From Zancudomyces culisetae (Eukaryota > Kickxellomycota > Harpellomycetes > Harpellales > Legeriomycetaceae), in assembly GCA_001969505.1 (NCBI GenBank), contig LSSK01000205.1, positions 1-54,600 on the forward strand: DNA of 54,600 nt, given 5' to 3'. Shown here piece after piece: positions 20,887-32,207 of this stretch. Each line of letters starts with the position of its first letter. Position 1 is the first letter of the stretch. Position numbers and translations under genes: made by a program. A model generated the notes under the pieces. It saw only the letters and a list, made by a program, of their open reading frames with translations. It did not search any database and was not told the origin of the DNA.

Positions 20887-22443
20887 CTAGTTGTAGCATC
20901 CCTTTTCATTGGCCTCCTCATTAGGCTCTAGTACCTTCAGGATCTTTTTGTAAATTTCAAACCTTTCTTTTGCTCTATCAACATTCGCTCCAGTACATTC
21001 CAAAGCACCATTTATTGCTTTTGTGGATGCGCCAAAGTGTCCATTAAGGCTTACATCTGGTATCGGATGTATAATTGTCTTCCAATACCAGTAAGTAACC
21101 CCCCATGATACGTCATCATCAAGCTCAACTATTTCTGGTTTTTCGAGTAGCCGGTTATCCTTGAACAAGTAGTCCGAAGCTAAGAAATAGTTCATTGCGT
21201 GTGTGAGCTGTATGTACCCTCTTCCATAGTATAGTTTTCCTGGGTAATCCATACCCGAAGTATACATTCCACTACAGTCCGTTTCTTCGCACAAGTACTC
21301 CTTTTTGGACTTTAATCCATCTGATTCCCATGCTATTTGGGCTATAAACATTGCTGCTTCTCTTACCGAATTGATTTCTGCCAATGCGATGGCCTCAATA
21401 AGTTTGTTACATTCATCTTCAGTAGGTGCCCTGTAATTGCCTGCTCGCATCGCATTCCTTACCATTGTACTATTTATTCCTAAATACTCTATTTTCGGAA
21501 GCTTTCCCACCGGGTTTTGGGCTGATACGTTGGTTTCCACCTCACTGGTTTCATCATAGTCAACATCCTGTATATCAATAATTATCCCTCCATTCCCACT
21601 TATTGATGGATACGTGGTTATGTTATTAATGTTAGGAGTTTCATCTTTGTGGCCACTGGTATTTTTTGAACCGATGTTTGAGTATATGTAACCGACGCCA
21701 TATTGACTTCCATATTCAAACTCAAAAAATCCTGTTATGCGTCCCGAATCTTCATAGTCCAACTCGAACTTTATCAGCTGCCCAAGGAATTCAGGTTCCC
21801 TATTGTTCTTATTTTCTCTGTATTGGCTATTAATATTGATAACTTGACCTGGGTTTGTGATGGCACTACTAGAATGCAATCTTTTTTTGTTTTTACTATT
21901 GGCATTGTTATTTTGATGATTTAGTCCAAGATAGGTGCCATTTGTTTCGGATTTTATTAATCTATCGTTCTGGCTACCCACACCTGCTTCGCTGACTAAG
22001 CCCCTCTGATTTTTTATAGGTCCAACAGGTCTATATTTACCCAAATCTCTGTCTTTATAAGCATGGTTCCTGGCTATCTTTCTTTTAGTTGCTTTATCTT
22101 TATTGTTTATGTTGCGATAGCTTGCCTTGAAGGCAGTCTTAAAATTAGGTATAACCGGGAACTTGAGCTCACCTCCCCTTTCTCCATTCTGTTTTTTTAT
22201 TGGTTTTTTATCTAGACTTCGATTTCTACAGTCACTGCTAGCACACGTAATTTTTTTACGAGACTCCGAACCCTTCTCCTCTTTTACCAACCAAGATAAG
22301 GATGGCTCATTACCACGCTTCAACGTTGATTCTGCTGTTGTTGCTCCATGTTTTAGAGTTACTCTGCTGTCCATATCTACATCAGATGAATCTACACTAA
22401 AGCCAACCGATAATAGAAATATTAATACATATTTTGTAAGCAT
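20887..22443 (-). CDS. Secreted GH19 chitinase-like protein
   Basis: 518 residues, one exon, starting with a signal peptide (MLTKYVLIFLLSVGFS). Residues ~320-518 match glycoside hydrolase family 19 (chitinase/lysozyme-like fold). FIAQIAWESDG carries the first catalytic Glu (E373). KKEYL supplies a likely second Glu (E382). YYGRGYIQLTHAMNY (405-419) is the family signature around the substrate cleft. The WYWKTI segment and the INGALECTGA segment, followed by an R-x-x-x-YKK helix, match the GH19 C-terminal region. Both glutamates are in place, so the enzyme may be active on chitin or a related glycan. Residues ~25-315 are basic, Asn/Lys-rich and mostly low complexity, with no recognised domain. 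GH19 is mainly a plant and bacterial family; yeasts normally use GH18 chitinases, so horizontal acquisition is possible. Cysteines 385, 390, 483 and 516 could form disulfides. Confidence 0.88.
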   Translation of the reverse strand: MLTKYVLIFLLSVGFSVDSSDVDMDSRVTLKHGATTAESTLKRGNEPSLSWLVKEEKGSESRKKITCASSDCRNRSLDKKPIKKQNGERGGELKFPVIPNFKTAFKASYRNINNKDKATKRKIARNHAYKDRDLGKYRPVGPIKNQRGLVSEAGVGSQNDRLIKSETNGTYLGLNHQNNNANSKNKKRLHSSSAITNPGQVININSQYRENKNNREPEFLGQLIKFELDYEDSGRITGFFEFEYGSQYGVGYIYSNIGSKNTSGHKDETPNINNITTYPSISGNGGIIIDIQDVDYDETSEVETNVSAQNPVGKLPKIEYLGINSTMVRNAMRAGNYRAPTEDECNKLIEAIALAEINSVREAAMFIAQIAWESDGLKSKKEYLCEETDCSGMYTSGMDYPGKLYYGRGYIQLTHAMNYFLASDYLFKDNRLLEKPEIVELDDDVSWGVTYWYWKTIIHPIPDVSLNGHFGASTKAINGALECTGANVDRAKERFEIYKKILKVLEPNEEANEKGCYN

Positions 22444-24578
22444 TTTTTTATTGTAGCTATGGTCCTATTCTCCCCCCACTCTTTTTCTGTCGATTATTAA
22501 TCAAAAATGCTATATTGTTGTTTGAATCGCTACCAAGAATATAAAGATATGTCAAAATCCAGGACTCTTTTCCCGCTCTTTCATATTAATAGAATTTTGG
22601 AAGGTGGCAAGTAGGTATAGTTCGACATAGGATGTGTTTTTACAAGTTTGTTAGTTTAGTGTCATATATACGACATATTCACTGGTTACAGCCTAAGTTC
22701 CATCTTAGGCTTTGTGTACCAGACTTTTCATGGGTACATATAGCGTACATAGGTGAAAATATCGTAACTACATTGCTTTTTGCTCCCTTTTTAACTGTGG
22801 TTAATGGCAACACATTAATTACATTGAAACATTATAATCTAACTTTGTTCATATTTTACAGCTTTGAAGCGAGCTGAGGATACAACTGCTACGCAATGTC
22901 ACCCTTGTATTCCTATTTATTAGCATCCTTTTAATTTATTGTCGGCATATTCATCCTTGATGTGCTCATTTATCTCCACTATCCATCTCTGTTTTCAATA
23001 CATGCATATATTTCCATTAGTGAATAGAGAAAGTATTTAGTTTTGCTTTAATCTTTCTCATCATAAATAGCTTTGAAACTTAATATCACGCTTCTAGCAA
23101 AATAATTTAGTAACACTCTAGGATTTTTCTCTTGGTGTGTTAATAAATAAACGTTTATGGCAGTGATATACGATTAAACAACATCCAACTTTGCACATAC
23201 TACTCAAGCAGTACCTATCACATCCCCATCAAAGACAGCATATAGCAGTTAGTTTTTGATACAACCGGAAACCCGACACTGGTGCTCAGTGAGAAAACAG
23301 CTATAGCTGGTAAAAGGAATCTACGAAACGATAAACATGATTCGAAAATGTAAACGTACTTAGACGCAGTTGTAGCTGTAATATCCTCCGTGTAATTAAA
23401 AGTGCTACTATCTGTGGTGAGATCAAACCTTTTAGGGATCAAATGTAGTTTAGCTCAATAGATATACTGATCAAGCAATTGGTTTCCTTTTACTAGTAAT
23501 TTGGTAATACTATGAAAGGGTAGTTCATTATGTGCTTGTCCCATTTCCCATTAACTGTATATTGAAAGGTAAGATGCTTTTGAATAGCCAGGGTTTTATT
23601 TTTTTGTATATTTTTTGGGTCGTTTATAAACATGGCACATAAGCCCATAGAATGGGACATTCGAAAACAATTAGCTGGATAATATACTTCGAAAACGTTG
23701 TAAAAAAATAAAACTTTAAGAATAATGCCTTGATACACGAAGCTCGCCCGTCTTCATTTTCAAAAAAAAAAAGCATCAATCAAAGTATCTATTATTCCGA
23801 GTTAGCTAAACGCAGGTTTCTTATTGTTCTAAACACAAACTAGACAAGTTCAGATTTATCAATTTATTTATTTATTTATTTACTTATTGTAGTGGCTATT
23901 AAACGAATAAATAACTTGTATTGTTGTCAATATCGTTGTTGTATTATTTTATAGGGTGAGGGGTAAGGGATGAGGGGCTATTTACAAACTCAAACCAAAT
24001 CTAAAAATTGGAAAAACAAAAGTAAAATTTCTCCTTACTCTTAATGCTTCTTTGAACCCACCCCAATAGGCCGAGTTCGTAACACTGGGCCAAAAAGTAA
24101 AAAATTAGCTAAGATACATATTCAATAACACTAGCATTCAACATAAAACCCTATACTTGCAGCATTATCTTCGTACGTCGTTGTTTTACCATTTTGTGGT
24201 GCTGTTTGGATAGCACTTAATAACGCCAGAGTCAGTTTTATTCGTCACTTTATTGGGAGGTTTTTTTTTTCAAGATTCTATGTTTGAAGTGGAACAAAAA
24301 GTAGAAGCTTTGACTTCATTATTGTTGTCGGTGGTACTTTATTATAATGAGGTCGATAGTACTGTTTGACAACACAAAAATAAATACACCACTACCTTTG
24401 TCAATAGTTTCCTCTTTTGCTAATTCATGCTTATATGATCTATTTTAGTTAACTCCCACTAATATTTATACGTAAAACCGACTATCCTAATATATCCTCA
24501 ATATCTAGAAGCTACACTGCTATAGCTACGGAGTTGCAATATTTAACATATAGAGTGACTTGCAAAAATCGAAAAAAA
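22444..24578. other. Divergent intergenic region, no supported gene
   Basis: 2.1 kb between the GH19-like gene (-) and the membrane-protein gene (+), so it holds both promoters. Short ORFs are motif-free. A TTTA tetranucleotide repeat lies at 23862-23887. Confidence 0.55.
23862..23887. repeat. ATTT tetranucleotide microsatellite
   Basis: About six tandem ATTT units, the last one imperfect. No function inferred. Confidence 0.8.
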
Positions 24579-25441
24579 ATGAAAATTAAAACAATTCAAC
24601 TAGTAATGGGGTTCACCCTACTCAGCGCCATCACCGTTGTTTCACAGAGTTTAGAAGAGAAGGCCCAAGATGATATAGAGAGTATAGGTTCAATCAGGGC
24701 TTTACCCATGGTTTCAGAGCCAAATACGTCAAGCAAAGATGATGTTTCAAATAAAGAGAAAGAGGGTGCGCCAAATAAAGAAGACCCATCAGCCAAAAGT
24801 GATGCTATACTTTCTGTTTCGCTTATTAACAAGCCATCTCAGCAGCAAAACGAAGATAAACCTTTGGAATCTACAGAGCCAGATGGAAAAACTATCTCCT
24901 CTTCGCAAACCGATAGCGCACTTAGTACTATTAAAACAAAAACCTCAGATCAAAGTACGGAAACAAATAGCTTATCCAGCAAGTCCATATCACCTCTCGT
25001 CAAAACGATTATGGAAAGCATAGATTTAAGTCAAACCGATAGCAACTTCAGCTCGGGCGATATGACGTCGACGATATACGATCGCCAAACCTCAAGTACA
25101 AGAAGGTTAAGACCCGAGGAAAAGACAGTGACCGAGCCATCAGGATTAAGTAATATGACAAAGGCGGTTATCGCTGTGACCACTATTCTTGGGGCTTTAG
25201 TTTTGGCATTAGTTGGCTATATTTTGTACAAAAAAAAGATTCAAAAGAAGGTAAGAGCAATTACACGTTTTTTGCACATACAAGAGTATTATTAATATTT
25301 TCCATGTACTATACTATGCTATAATACGCTACATTATAGAACGAAGAAAAAAACGTGGATTATTCTGATTTTCCTGAATATAATCCCAGCTCTAGAATGG
25401 CCACTTCACAGGTAATATATCATTCTACCCATAATAGCTAA
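24579..25441 (+). CDS. Ser/Thr-rich single-pass membrane protein, two exons
   Basis: ATG 24579 opens a signal peptide (KIKTIQLVMGFTLLSAITVVSQ). It is followed by a ~170-residue extracellular part rich in Ser, Thr, Lys and Asp with no cysteine-rich head, a transmembrane helix (AVIAVTTILGALVLALVGYI, ~196-215) and a basic stop-transfer KKK. Exons 24579-25250 and 25340-25441 (phase 0; GTAAGAG donor, ATTATAG acceptor) give 257 residues with a 40-residue cytoplasmic tail containing DYSDFPEY. If the intron is retained the tail ends at 25295 with a different 14-residue sequence. The architecture is like yeast wall-stress sensors (MID2/WSC type) but without a WSC domain; homology is not claimed. A further possible donor (CAG|GTAATA near 25411) leaves the 3' end slightly uncertain. 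Confidence 0.7.
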
Positions 25442-25734
25442 AAAAAACGCAAAACTACAACCATAAATATGTATACTTTAGAAAAACGAGTACTATGGAA
25501 GCTCATTATCAAAGGCACCAGGGCAAAAGGATGCAAATGCGACCTTTTTGAGGGAGTTGGACGAAGTTTAACTTTTTCTTGTTTATATTTGTTATAACCA
25601 GCTTTACCTCCATTACTCTTTCTACCCTTTTCCTTTTCCTTTCCAATTTTCTTTATATGCCACAAATGTTCTCCGGCTAAATTAAACGAATAGAACCGAT
25701 TTTCTTTTTTTAGTACACTCCTAGTTGGCATCAT
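25438..25734 (-). CDS. Possible small basic protein (98 aa)
   Basis: From ATG 25734 to a stop at 25438, overlapping the last bases of the convergent membrane-protein gene by 4 bp. The open frame extends upstream without an ATG, so a 5' exon is possible. Composition is strongly basic in the middle (KKIGKEKEKGRKSNGGK) with a hydrophobic C-terminus. No family recognised. It may be a real small gene, for example a mitoribosomal or mitochondrial protein, or chance. Confidence 0.25.
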   Translation of the reverse strand: MMPTRSVLKKENRFYSFNLAGEHLWHIKKIGKEKEKGRKSNGGKAGYNKYKQEKVKLRPTPSKRSHLHPFALVPLIMSFHSTRFSKVYIFMVVVLRFF

Positions 25735-25915
25735 GGTTGTATTATTTTTGGCCAGAAAAGTGAAAGAAAAAATAGAAAGACACTTCAATAATTCTTCCTT
25801 CACCCCTGCTTGTGTTGTATTTAATTGCGATTTGCTTTCATTAGAGATAAAGCGGGAATAGAATAGCTATCCCATGTAATCAACTATATGCTAAAATGAG
25901 ACATAGCGGAATATA

Positions 25916-27508
25916 TTAAAGAACGAAAGAGGCAACTTGCGCAAGCAGACTCATTTTCTCGCCGCTATAGTTTTCAAATCCCTGCTCTATGTAGTTGTCT
26001 GTTTCCAGATCCATAGTCTCTAGGGGTACTATCTTTGTCTTTTTGATAAACTTGTATAAAAAGTAGATTGTAGCAAAAAGCGGAATCTGGAAATAATAGA
26101 GTGCAAACAGCTTGAAATCAAAACCCCCAGCGTTAGTGAATGCTGTGTGTCCCTGTGCGCCAACTATCAGTACCAGAAATAAAAGCGCAAAGCAGGGTCC
26201 AAACGGGTAAAGTGAACATCGATATGGTAGATCGCACATTTTGTATCCTTGAATTTGATAAGCTCTTCTAAATCTCCATAATGATACCAATAACCCAAAC
26301 CAGCTAAAAAACCCTGAAACCCCTGAAATGTTGAGCAAAATGGAGTAAACCTTATGTGCTCCCACAAGACTTATGAGATATATGCACAGAGCAGCCACCA
26401 CACATATCAGAATAGAAAATATGGGTGTCCCGCGTCTAGAAACTCTGGCTAGGATTGTTGGTGCTTTTTTGCTTAGACCTAGGGCATAGAGGGTTCTTGT
26501 TGACAGATATAGGCCTGAGTTACATGCTGATAGCGCAGAAATCAAGACAACGGTGTTCATTATATGCACTGCTGGTGTCAGCTTTGCAGCTTGATACACA
26601 ACTATAAATGGCGATTTCGGAACTACATTCTCTTCGTTTGTTACTAGGTTTGGGTCATCATATTTTACCAGCAGTCCAAGAATAAATATGCTAGTAATGT
26701 AAAAAAAAATGACTTTCCAAAAGCTGGAGCGGATGGCTCTTGGCACATCTCTTGAGGGATTCTTAGACTCGCCAGAAGTCACCCCTATAATTTCTGTACC
26801 CTGGTATGCATACCCTGCGTATACACACACATTTATGATTCCTAGCATACCATCTTTGAACGCACCACTTCCATAGGACCAGTTTTCTACACCATAGGTA
26901 TGCCCTCCTATCCACCCTGCAGCAATACACGTGCCGATTATTAAAAAAGTGATTACTGAAAAAATTTTGACAAGTGAGAGGCAAAACTCCACCTCTGCGT
27001 ACTCTCTGACGCCTATAATGTTGGTAATACAAATTATGGCCAGTACACCAAGTCCAAAATATATAGGATTTGCATTGGGCAGCCAGAAGTTTATTATTAT
27101 ACCGAATGCCACTAGATCTGCAGCAACAGTGATTACCCAATTGTAGAAATAAAACCATGACATGGCAAAACCATATGCTGGATCTACAAATCTGTCCGCA
27201 AATGCGTTGAAAGAGCCAGAGATTGGAATAAACGCGGACATCTCTGCTAGCGATGTTAAGATGAAAAACGAAACCACCCCCGTAATTGCATAGCCCAGTA
27301 ATGCACCACCTGGCCCTCCCTCACTTATAGTTATCCCTGAACCCATAAACAACCCGGTACCCATTGTTCCGCCCACAGCAACCATTGCCATATGTCTTCG
27401 TTTTAAATCACGTTTCAGTTTGTTGTTTTCATCCCGAACTTCAATACTATCTGTGGTTTTTTCGCCTATGTGAGTTTTATTTGTATCTTCTATCATATCA
27501 CTTGACAT
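25916..27508 (-). CDS. Amino-acid permease (APC/YAT family, basic amino acid-like)
   Basis: 530 residues with about 12 transmembrane helices and cytosolic N- and C-termini; plasma-membrane importer driven by the proton gradient. TM1 carries GTGLFMGSGITISEGGPGGA, the substrate-backbone-binding motif of the family. The AYQGTEIIGVTSGESKNPSRDVP segment (TM6 and following loop) and SALSACNSGLYLSTRTLYAL (TM8) are diagnostic. The TM1 and TM3 sequences recall LYP1/CAN1 and bacterial LysP, so lysine or arginine is a likely substrate; specificity is inference. The N-terminal tail is short (~38 residues) but lysine-containing, as needed for ubiquitin-driven endocytosis. Single exon. Start ATG 27508 is the first in frame. 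Confidence 0.93.
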   Translation of the reverse strand: MSSDMIEDTNKTHIGEKTTDSIEVRDENNKLKRDLKRRHMAMVAVGGTMGTGLFMGSGITISEGGPGGALLGYAITGVVSFFILTSLAEMSAFIPISGSFNAFADRFVDPAYGFAMSWFYFYNWVITVAADLVAFGIIINFWLPNANPIYFGLGVLAIICITNIIGVREYAEVEFCLSLVKIFSVITFLIIGTCIAAGWIGGHTYGVENWSYGSGAFKDGMLGIINVCVYAGYAYQGTEIIGVTSGESKNPSRDVPRAIRSSFWKVIFFYITSIFILGLLVKYDDPNLVTNEENVVPKSPFIVVYQAAKLTPAVHIMNTVVLISALSACNSGLYLSTRTLYALGLSKKAPTILARVSRRGTPIFSILICVVAALCIYLISLVGAHKVYSILLNISGVSGFFSWFGLLVSLWRFRRAYQIQGYKMCDLPYRCSLYPFGPCFALLFLVLIVGAQGHTAFTNAGGFDFKLFALYYFQIPLFATIYFLYKFIKKTKIVPLETMDLETDNYIEQGFENYSGEKMSLLAQVASFVL

Positions 27509-28028
27509 TTTTAACTCTACTTTTTTCTTTGTTTGCTATACTTTTCTTTCCAAGAAGGTCATAAAGCTTAGCTTACAGATTATCATGGAATTTTATTCCT
27601 TTTTTTTTGTAAATAAGAAGTTCGAAGCAAAACGGAAACTAGGCGCTTTATATAATTTAAGTACTCAATTAACAAACCAGGTTTCGAATCTTCTAAGTGT
27701 AGAAATAAAAAAATACTAAAATATACTCGCCCACGATTAGTATATGAGGTTATACATAATAAAGCATCAATTTTGCCTAGTTTTATCATTGAAAAAAAAA
27801 GGCAAGAGACAAAACTTTGGATAGCGTAGGCAAAAGTGTACGGGTAATTAAACTGGTAGGTCAAAAATGCTAGCGCCTTTTTTGGGTTAAGTAATAACAC
27901 TGAACTATAACCAACCCACCGGAATTCTGCTTTATTAAACATGTATCAACCTGCAGACAAGTTTTTGTAGCCTAGCTAAAAGCGAAAGCCTCCGGTTTGT
28001 TCTTTTTTGGGTTTCGAGTAGCCGAATT
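27509..28028. other. Intergenic, includes left copy of contig-end duplication
   Basis: No supported gene. A 119-codon minus-strand ORF (27942-27583) has no motif and appears again beyond the gap only because the DNA is duplicated. Confidence 0.5.
27601..28028 (+). repeat. 428-bp direct duplication, left copy (probable assembly artefact)
   Basis: Base-for-base identical, as read, to 28361-28788, and ends exactly at the first N of the gap. An ordinary genomic repeat would not be expected to stop exactly at both gap edges. Confidence 0.9.
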
Positions 28029-28360
28029 NNNNNNNNNNNNNNNNNNNNNNNNNNNNNNNNNNNNNNNNNNNNNNNNNNNNNNNNNNNNNNNNNNNNNNNN
28101 NNNNNNNNNNNNNNNNNNNNNNNNNNNNNNNNNNNNNNNNNNNNNNNNNNNNNNNNNNNNNNNNNNNNNNNNNNNNNNNNNNNNNNNNNNNNNNNNNNNN
28201 NNNNNNNNNNNNNNNNNNNNNNNNNNNNNNNNNNNNNNNNNNNNNNNNNNNNNNNNNNNNNNNNNNNNNNNNNNNNNNNNNNNNNNNNNNNNNNNNNNNN
28301 NNNNNNNNNNNNNNNNNNNNNNNNNNNNNNNNNNNNNNNNNNNNNNNNNNNNNNNNNNNN
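28029..28360. other. Assembly gap (332 N)
   Basis: A run of N joining two contigs. Both flanks carry the same 428 bp in the same orientation, so the contigs probably overlap and the gap has no real sequence. Confidence 0.97.
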
Positions 28361-28788
28361 TTTTTTTTGTAAATAAGAAGTTCGAAGCAAAACGGAAACT
28401 AGGCGCTTTATATAATTTAAGTACTCAATTAACAAACCAGGTTTCGAATCTTCTAAGTGTAGAAATAAAAAAATACTAAAATATACTCGCCCACGATTAG
28501 TATATGAGGTTATACATAATAAAGCATCAATTTTGCCTAGTTTTATCATTGAAAAAAAAAGGCAAGAGACAAAACTTTGGATAGCGTAGGCAAAAGTGTA
28601 CGGGTAATTAAACTGGTAGGTCAAAAATGCTAGCGCCTTTTTTGGGTTAAGTAATAACACTGAACTATAACCAACCCACCGGAATTCTGCTTTATTAAAC
28701 ATGTATCAACCTGCAGACAAGTTTTTGTAGCCTAGCTAAAAGCGAAAGCCTCCGGTTTGTTCTTTTTTGGGTTTCGAGTAGCCGAATT
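28361..28788 (+). repeat. 428-bp direct duplication, right copy (probable assembly artefact)
   Basis: Starts at the first base after the gap and matches 27601-28028 over its whole length (constant offset 760). The sequences diverge only where the right contig runs on (after GCCGAATT at 28788). Confidence 0.9.
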
Positions 28789-30389
28789 ATAGCAAAATTT
28801 CCATTTTTGGCCCTATTAATATAAATGAAGCGCGCTTACCCCTCCCCTGCTACCTCCAATAAGGAAAAAGTAAAACGGAAGAACAGGTAACTGCTACAAT
28901 AGACATATAGACAAAGTTTATTTGTATTAAAAAAAAGCATGAACTTCTTTCAGTCATAAAGTGTGATAAAATAATTATAACAATTTTATCGGAATCAAGC
29001 TTGTTTATATCAAGTATATAAAGTGTTCTAATGATATGGACTAAGGCAGTCTTCCAATTTGTGAAAAATTCAAACTTTAGTTTTCGTCAATAGATGGTGC
29101 TCTTTAAACCGCATATAAAAAAAACAGTTTATCGAGAGTTTATCCTGGTTCTAAATGCTGTAATATTGGAAAACCCTGTTTTTACAGAGTAGAAATGGAA
29201 ATGCTTTTGATTCAGGATAGTTAATTAAAAGAAAGGCAAGTGTTTTCTTATGGCTCATAAATTGTGGGTGGGTCAGTGGGGGCTTTGTAGGAGTTGACTT
29301 TTTGCAGCTCTGTGTTGGACTTCAAAGTGGTGCTTATTAAGGGGTTCGTACATTTTTTTCTGATTTTTTATGTCAGTTTTTACTCCTGCTAACACCACAA
29401 GGTAACGCATTTTACTGCTGGCCTGTAAAAGTGTTTTATTAATTAATAAATCCAAAGCCCTCTTTATCTCTTGGCTCAAAGGGGCGTATCAGAAGTAGGC
29501 CTGGCCAAAAATGACACTCTAGCCAAAACGTGCTGATATATTAGTTGTCCAGTTTGCAAAGATGTCAACAATTATTATCCATGTTTCTTCATCAAAAAAT
29601 AAAACTAGTGGCTAGTGGTACATATAGCGTGAATATCGGAGTCTCAATACGTATTTTGGATCGATATTTAATCTTTCTAGCAGATAGTTGGCAAAATTAA
29701 AACCACCTGTATCATTAAACAGAAAATTAAACAACGTGTAAAGATATATACATTTTATCCCAAACCAAACTTCCCAGTAGTTGAAATCCTAGTAGAGTAT
29801 GTCTAGAGTGGTTCTGAGCTCAAAACCACATTATGCTAATTAAGGAAGCTTGGATAATTCAAAAATAGAAAATAGGATAAAAAGTGGAAGATGTTTTGAT
29901 TGAATTATAGATACAAAAAGTATGGATAGGATGCTGCAAAAACACTAAATAAAAGCTGTTGCTTGTGTTGTTTTATTTGAACGTATCTATGCTTTTATCT
30001 ATAAATGTTAGAACCTATTTCAGCTCACATGACTAAAACTGAAAGTGGTCTACTTTGTTATTTTTTTTTTTATACAAGCATTCTGGAGTGAAACCCATAT
30101 ATCATTGGAAAAACAAGCGGCCACTGCTTTGCCTTGATAGAGATAAAACGAACAACATACATGAATGTTGGTTTAACAGGCTCTGGTATTTTGTTATTTT
30201 TTTTTCCAAAACAAAATTTCGAGTTTTGGCGATTATGATTTGCTTGACAGAGAAATAGCCAGAAGCCAGCGGCCATTAATAGAAAAAAATGTAAATAGAG
30301 CTCAGCATCCAAATCTACAGCCTTTTTCAATTTATTTATTTTCCTAAATTCATAACCAGCGAAAAATAGTAGTCGAGAAGCAGGATACG
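28789..30389. other. Intergenic, KIN28 upstream region
   Basis: 1.6 kb, AT-rich. One minus-strand frame (29273-29479, no ATG start) gives a helical peptide with no family match; not called. No RNA gene seen. Confidence 0.5.
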
Positions 30390-32207
30390 ATGAGCGAAAA
30401 ACCAATATTTGGAGAAGAAATAAACAAAGAAACCGAAACTCGATACAGAAAGGATCGAAAAGTAGGAGAGGGAACCTATGCCGTTGTTTATTTTGGTAAG
30501 TAGGAAAGCTGCGAAAAAATAATTTTGTAACCCAGTAAAAAGCATATAACAGGAAGGTAGAGCAAAGCATGAGGGCCTCTTGAAAGTTGAAGGATTCAAT
30601 TGTGGAATCACATCATTTAAACGCCTTCAGTGTTCATCTTACTTTGTGCATATGTACGGATACATAAAAATACACTAAAACGAAACAAAGATTAAATAAT
30701 ACAATCATTTATCTGTAAAAATTATACAGGGCATGATAACGAAACGGGAAGGAAGGTTGCGATAAAGAAAATCAAAGTAGGAGAAATGAGGAATGGCTTG
30801 GATATTTCTGCGATCCGGGAAGTTAAAGCTCTTAGGGAGTTGAGGCATCCAAATGTCATTGAGGTAAAGAGTACTTTTTATACACTAGCATAGTTTATCT
30901 TGATACTGTGACAAAAGAAATAAATCAAGGATGCTGAATCGTTCTGAAGTGATTTCCTTTTTTTGATATTATAGCTAGTAGATGTGTTTTCACATAAACG
31001 GAATCTGAATCTGGTGCTAGAATATCTGGAAACAGATTTAGAATTGTTAATTAAGGATAAGAATCTTGTGTTTATGGCTGCTGATATAAAAAGCTGGATG
31101 TTGATGGCGATGAGGGGCTTAAACCATTGTCACCAGAGCTGGATATTACATCGAGTAAGTAGAAGGATTGTGATTTCTTTACTTTATTTTATTTTTGGTA
31201 TTTTAGCCTCCTGGTTGTTTTTCCTTTTATAGGGTTTTCCAATTATTTGACCAAGTCTGATTTTCGTATGTATTAAAAGGCGGGAAAAACCAAACGTCTA
31301 AAATGATATTCTATTTACGTAGGATATGAAACCAAACAATTTACTGATATCATCAAGTGGCGAGCTCAAACTTGCGGATTTTGGTTTGGCACGGCCATTT
31401 GGTGATGCAACGCTTGCAATGACATCACAAACGGTGACACGGTAGGTTGTATATTACATATTTAGACAAGAAAATCTGGTACTATTTCAAATTTAACATC
31501 AAATAATAGATGGTACAGAGCACCAGAGCTTTTGTATGGATCCAAGTACTACACTGGGGCTGTTGATATATGGGCCATGGGTTGTATATTTGCAGAGCTT
31601 ATGTTGCGAACCCCTTATCTTCCGGGTGAATCGGATTTGGATCAACTTAACACTACATTTAGAGCTTTGGGAACACCCACCGAAGATGAATGGCCAGTAA
31701 GTACGATATGTATACATCGATATGGCTGTATTTTCCATAGCAATACTTTTACTTTTACATTAACTTTTATTCATTTATTAGGGAATGACCCAGCTTCCTG
31801 ATTTCGTCGAGATGAAAAAATACCCAAAAGCGCAGCTAAATCTTTTATTTACCGCTGCAAGTCCTAATGCTCTGGACTTGCTAGGCAGAATGCTTTGCTA
31901 TAATCCTTCTAAACGTATCACAACCTATGAGGCACTGGGGCATCCTTATTTTGCAGATTTACCAGCCCCAACACGACCTGAGAACCTCCCAAAAATTACC
32001 AAACCAATAGCTGAAACTGAAGAAGAAAAGGAGCTTAGAAAGCGAAAGATTGCTGAGGGTAAGACAAAAAAAATTCTTTCTACATATCTCCACCTTTTTT
32101 GCCATATTTTTTCCCCTTTATTCACTCATGGATATCCTTCTCAAATAGCGTTTTCACATTCGTCGCTCGATTTATCACCGTCATCGTCCAAGAAACTTGT
32201 ATTTTAG
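30390..32207 (+). CDS. KIN28: Cyclin-dependent kinase KIN28/CDK7 of TFIIH, seven exons
   Basis: Kinase subunit of TFIIH that phosphorylates the RNA polymerase II CTD (Ser5/Ser7) at promoters, with cyclin CCL1 and TFB3. Exons: 30390-30495, 30730-30863, 30975-31154, 31323-31441, 31510-31696, 31782-32058, 32149-32207; 353 residues, all phases compatible. Visible motifs: glycine loop [15 protein letters not shown] lysine, an ISAIRE helix, HRDMKPNN catalytic loop (exon 3/4 boundary falls between HR and D), DFGLA, T-loop Thr in [14 protein letters not shown] (split by an intron inside the Arg codon), [16 protein letters not shown], and a C-terminus ending KLVF as in CDK7. The tail is longer than in S. 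cerevisiae Kin28 (306) and nearer to CDK7 (346). CTG at conserved Leu positions again supports the standard code. Confidence 0.96.

Noticed and set aside
24534-24578. Upstream in-frame extension of the sensor-like protein
   Set aside because: It would place 15 polar residues before the signal peptide; the ATG at 24579 gives a proper N-terminal signal.
27935-28702. 255-codon minus-strand ORF across the N gap
   Set aside because: Two thirds of its middle is N; it arises from the duplicated contig end and gap fill.
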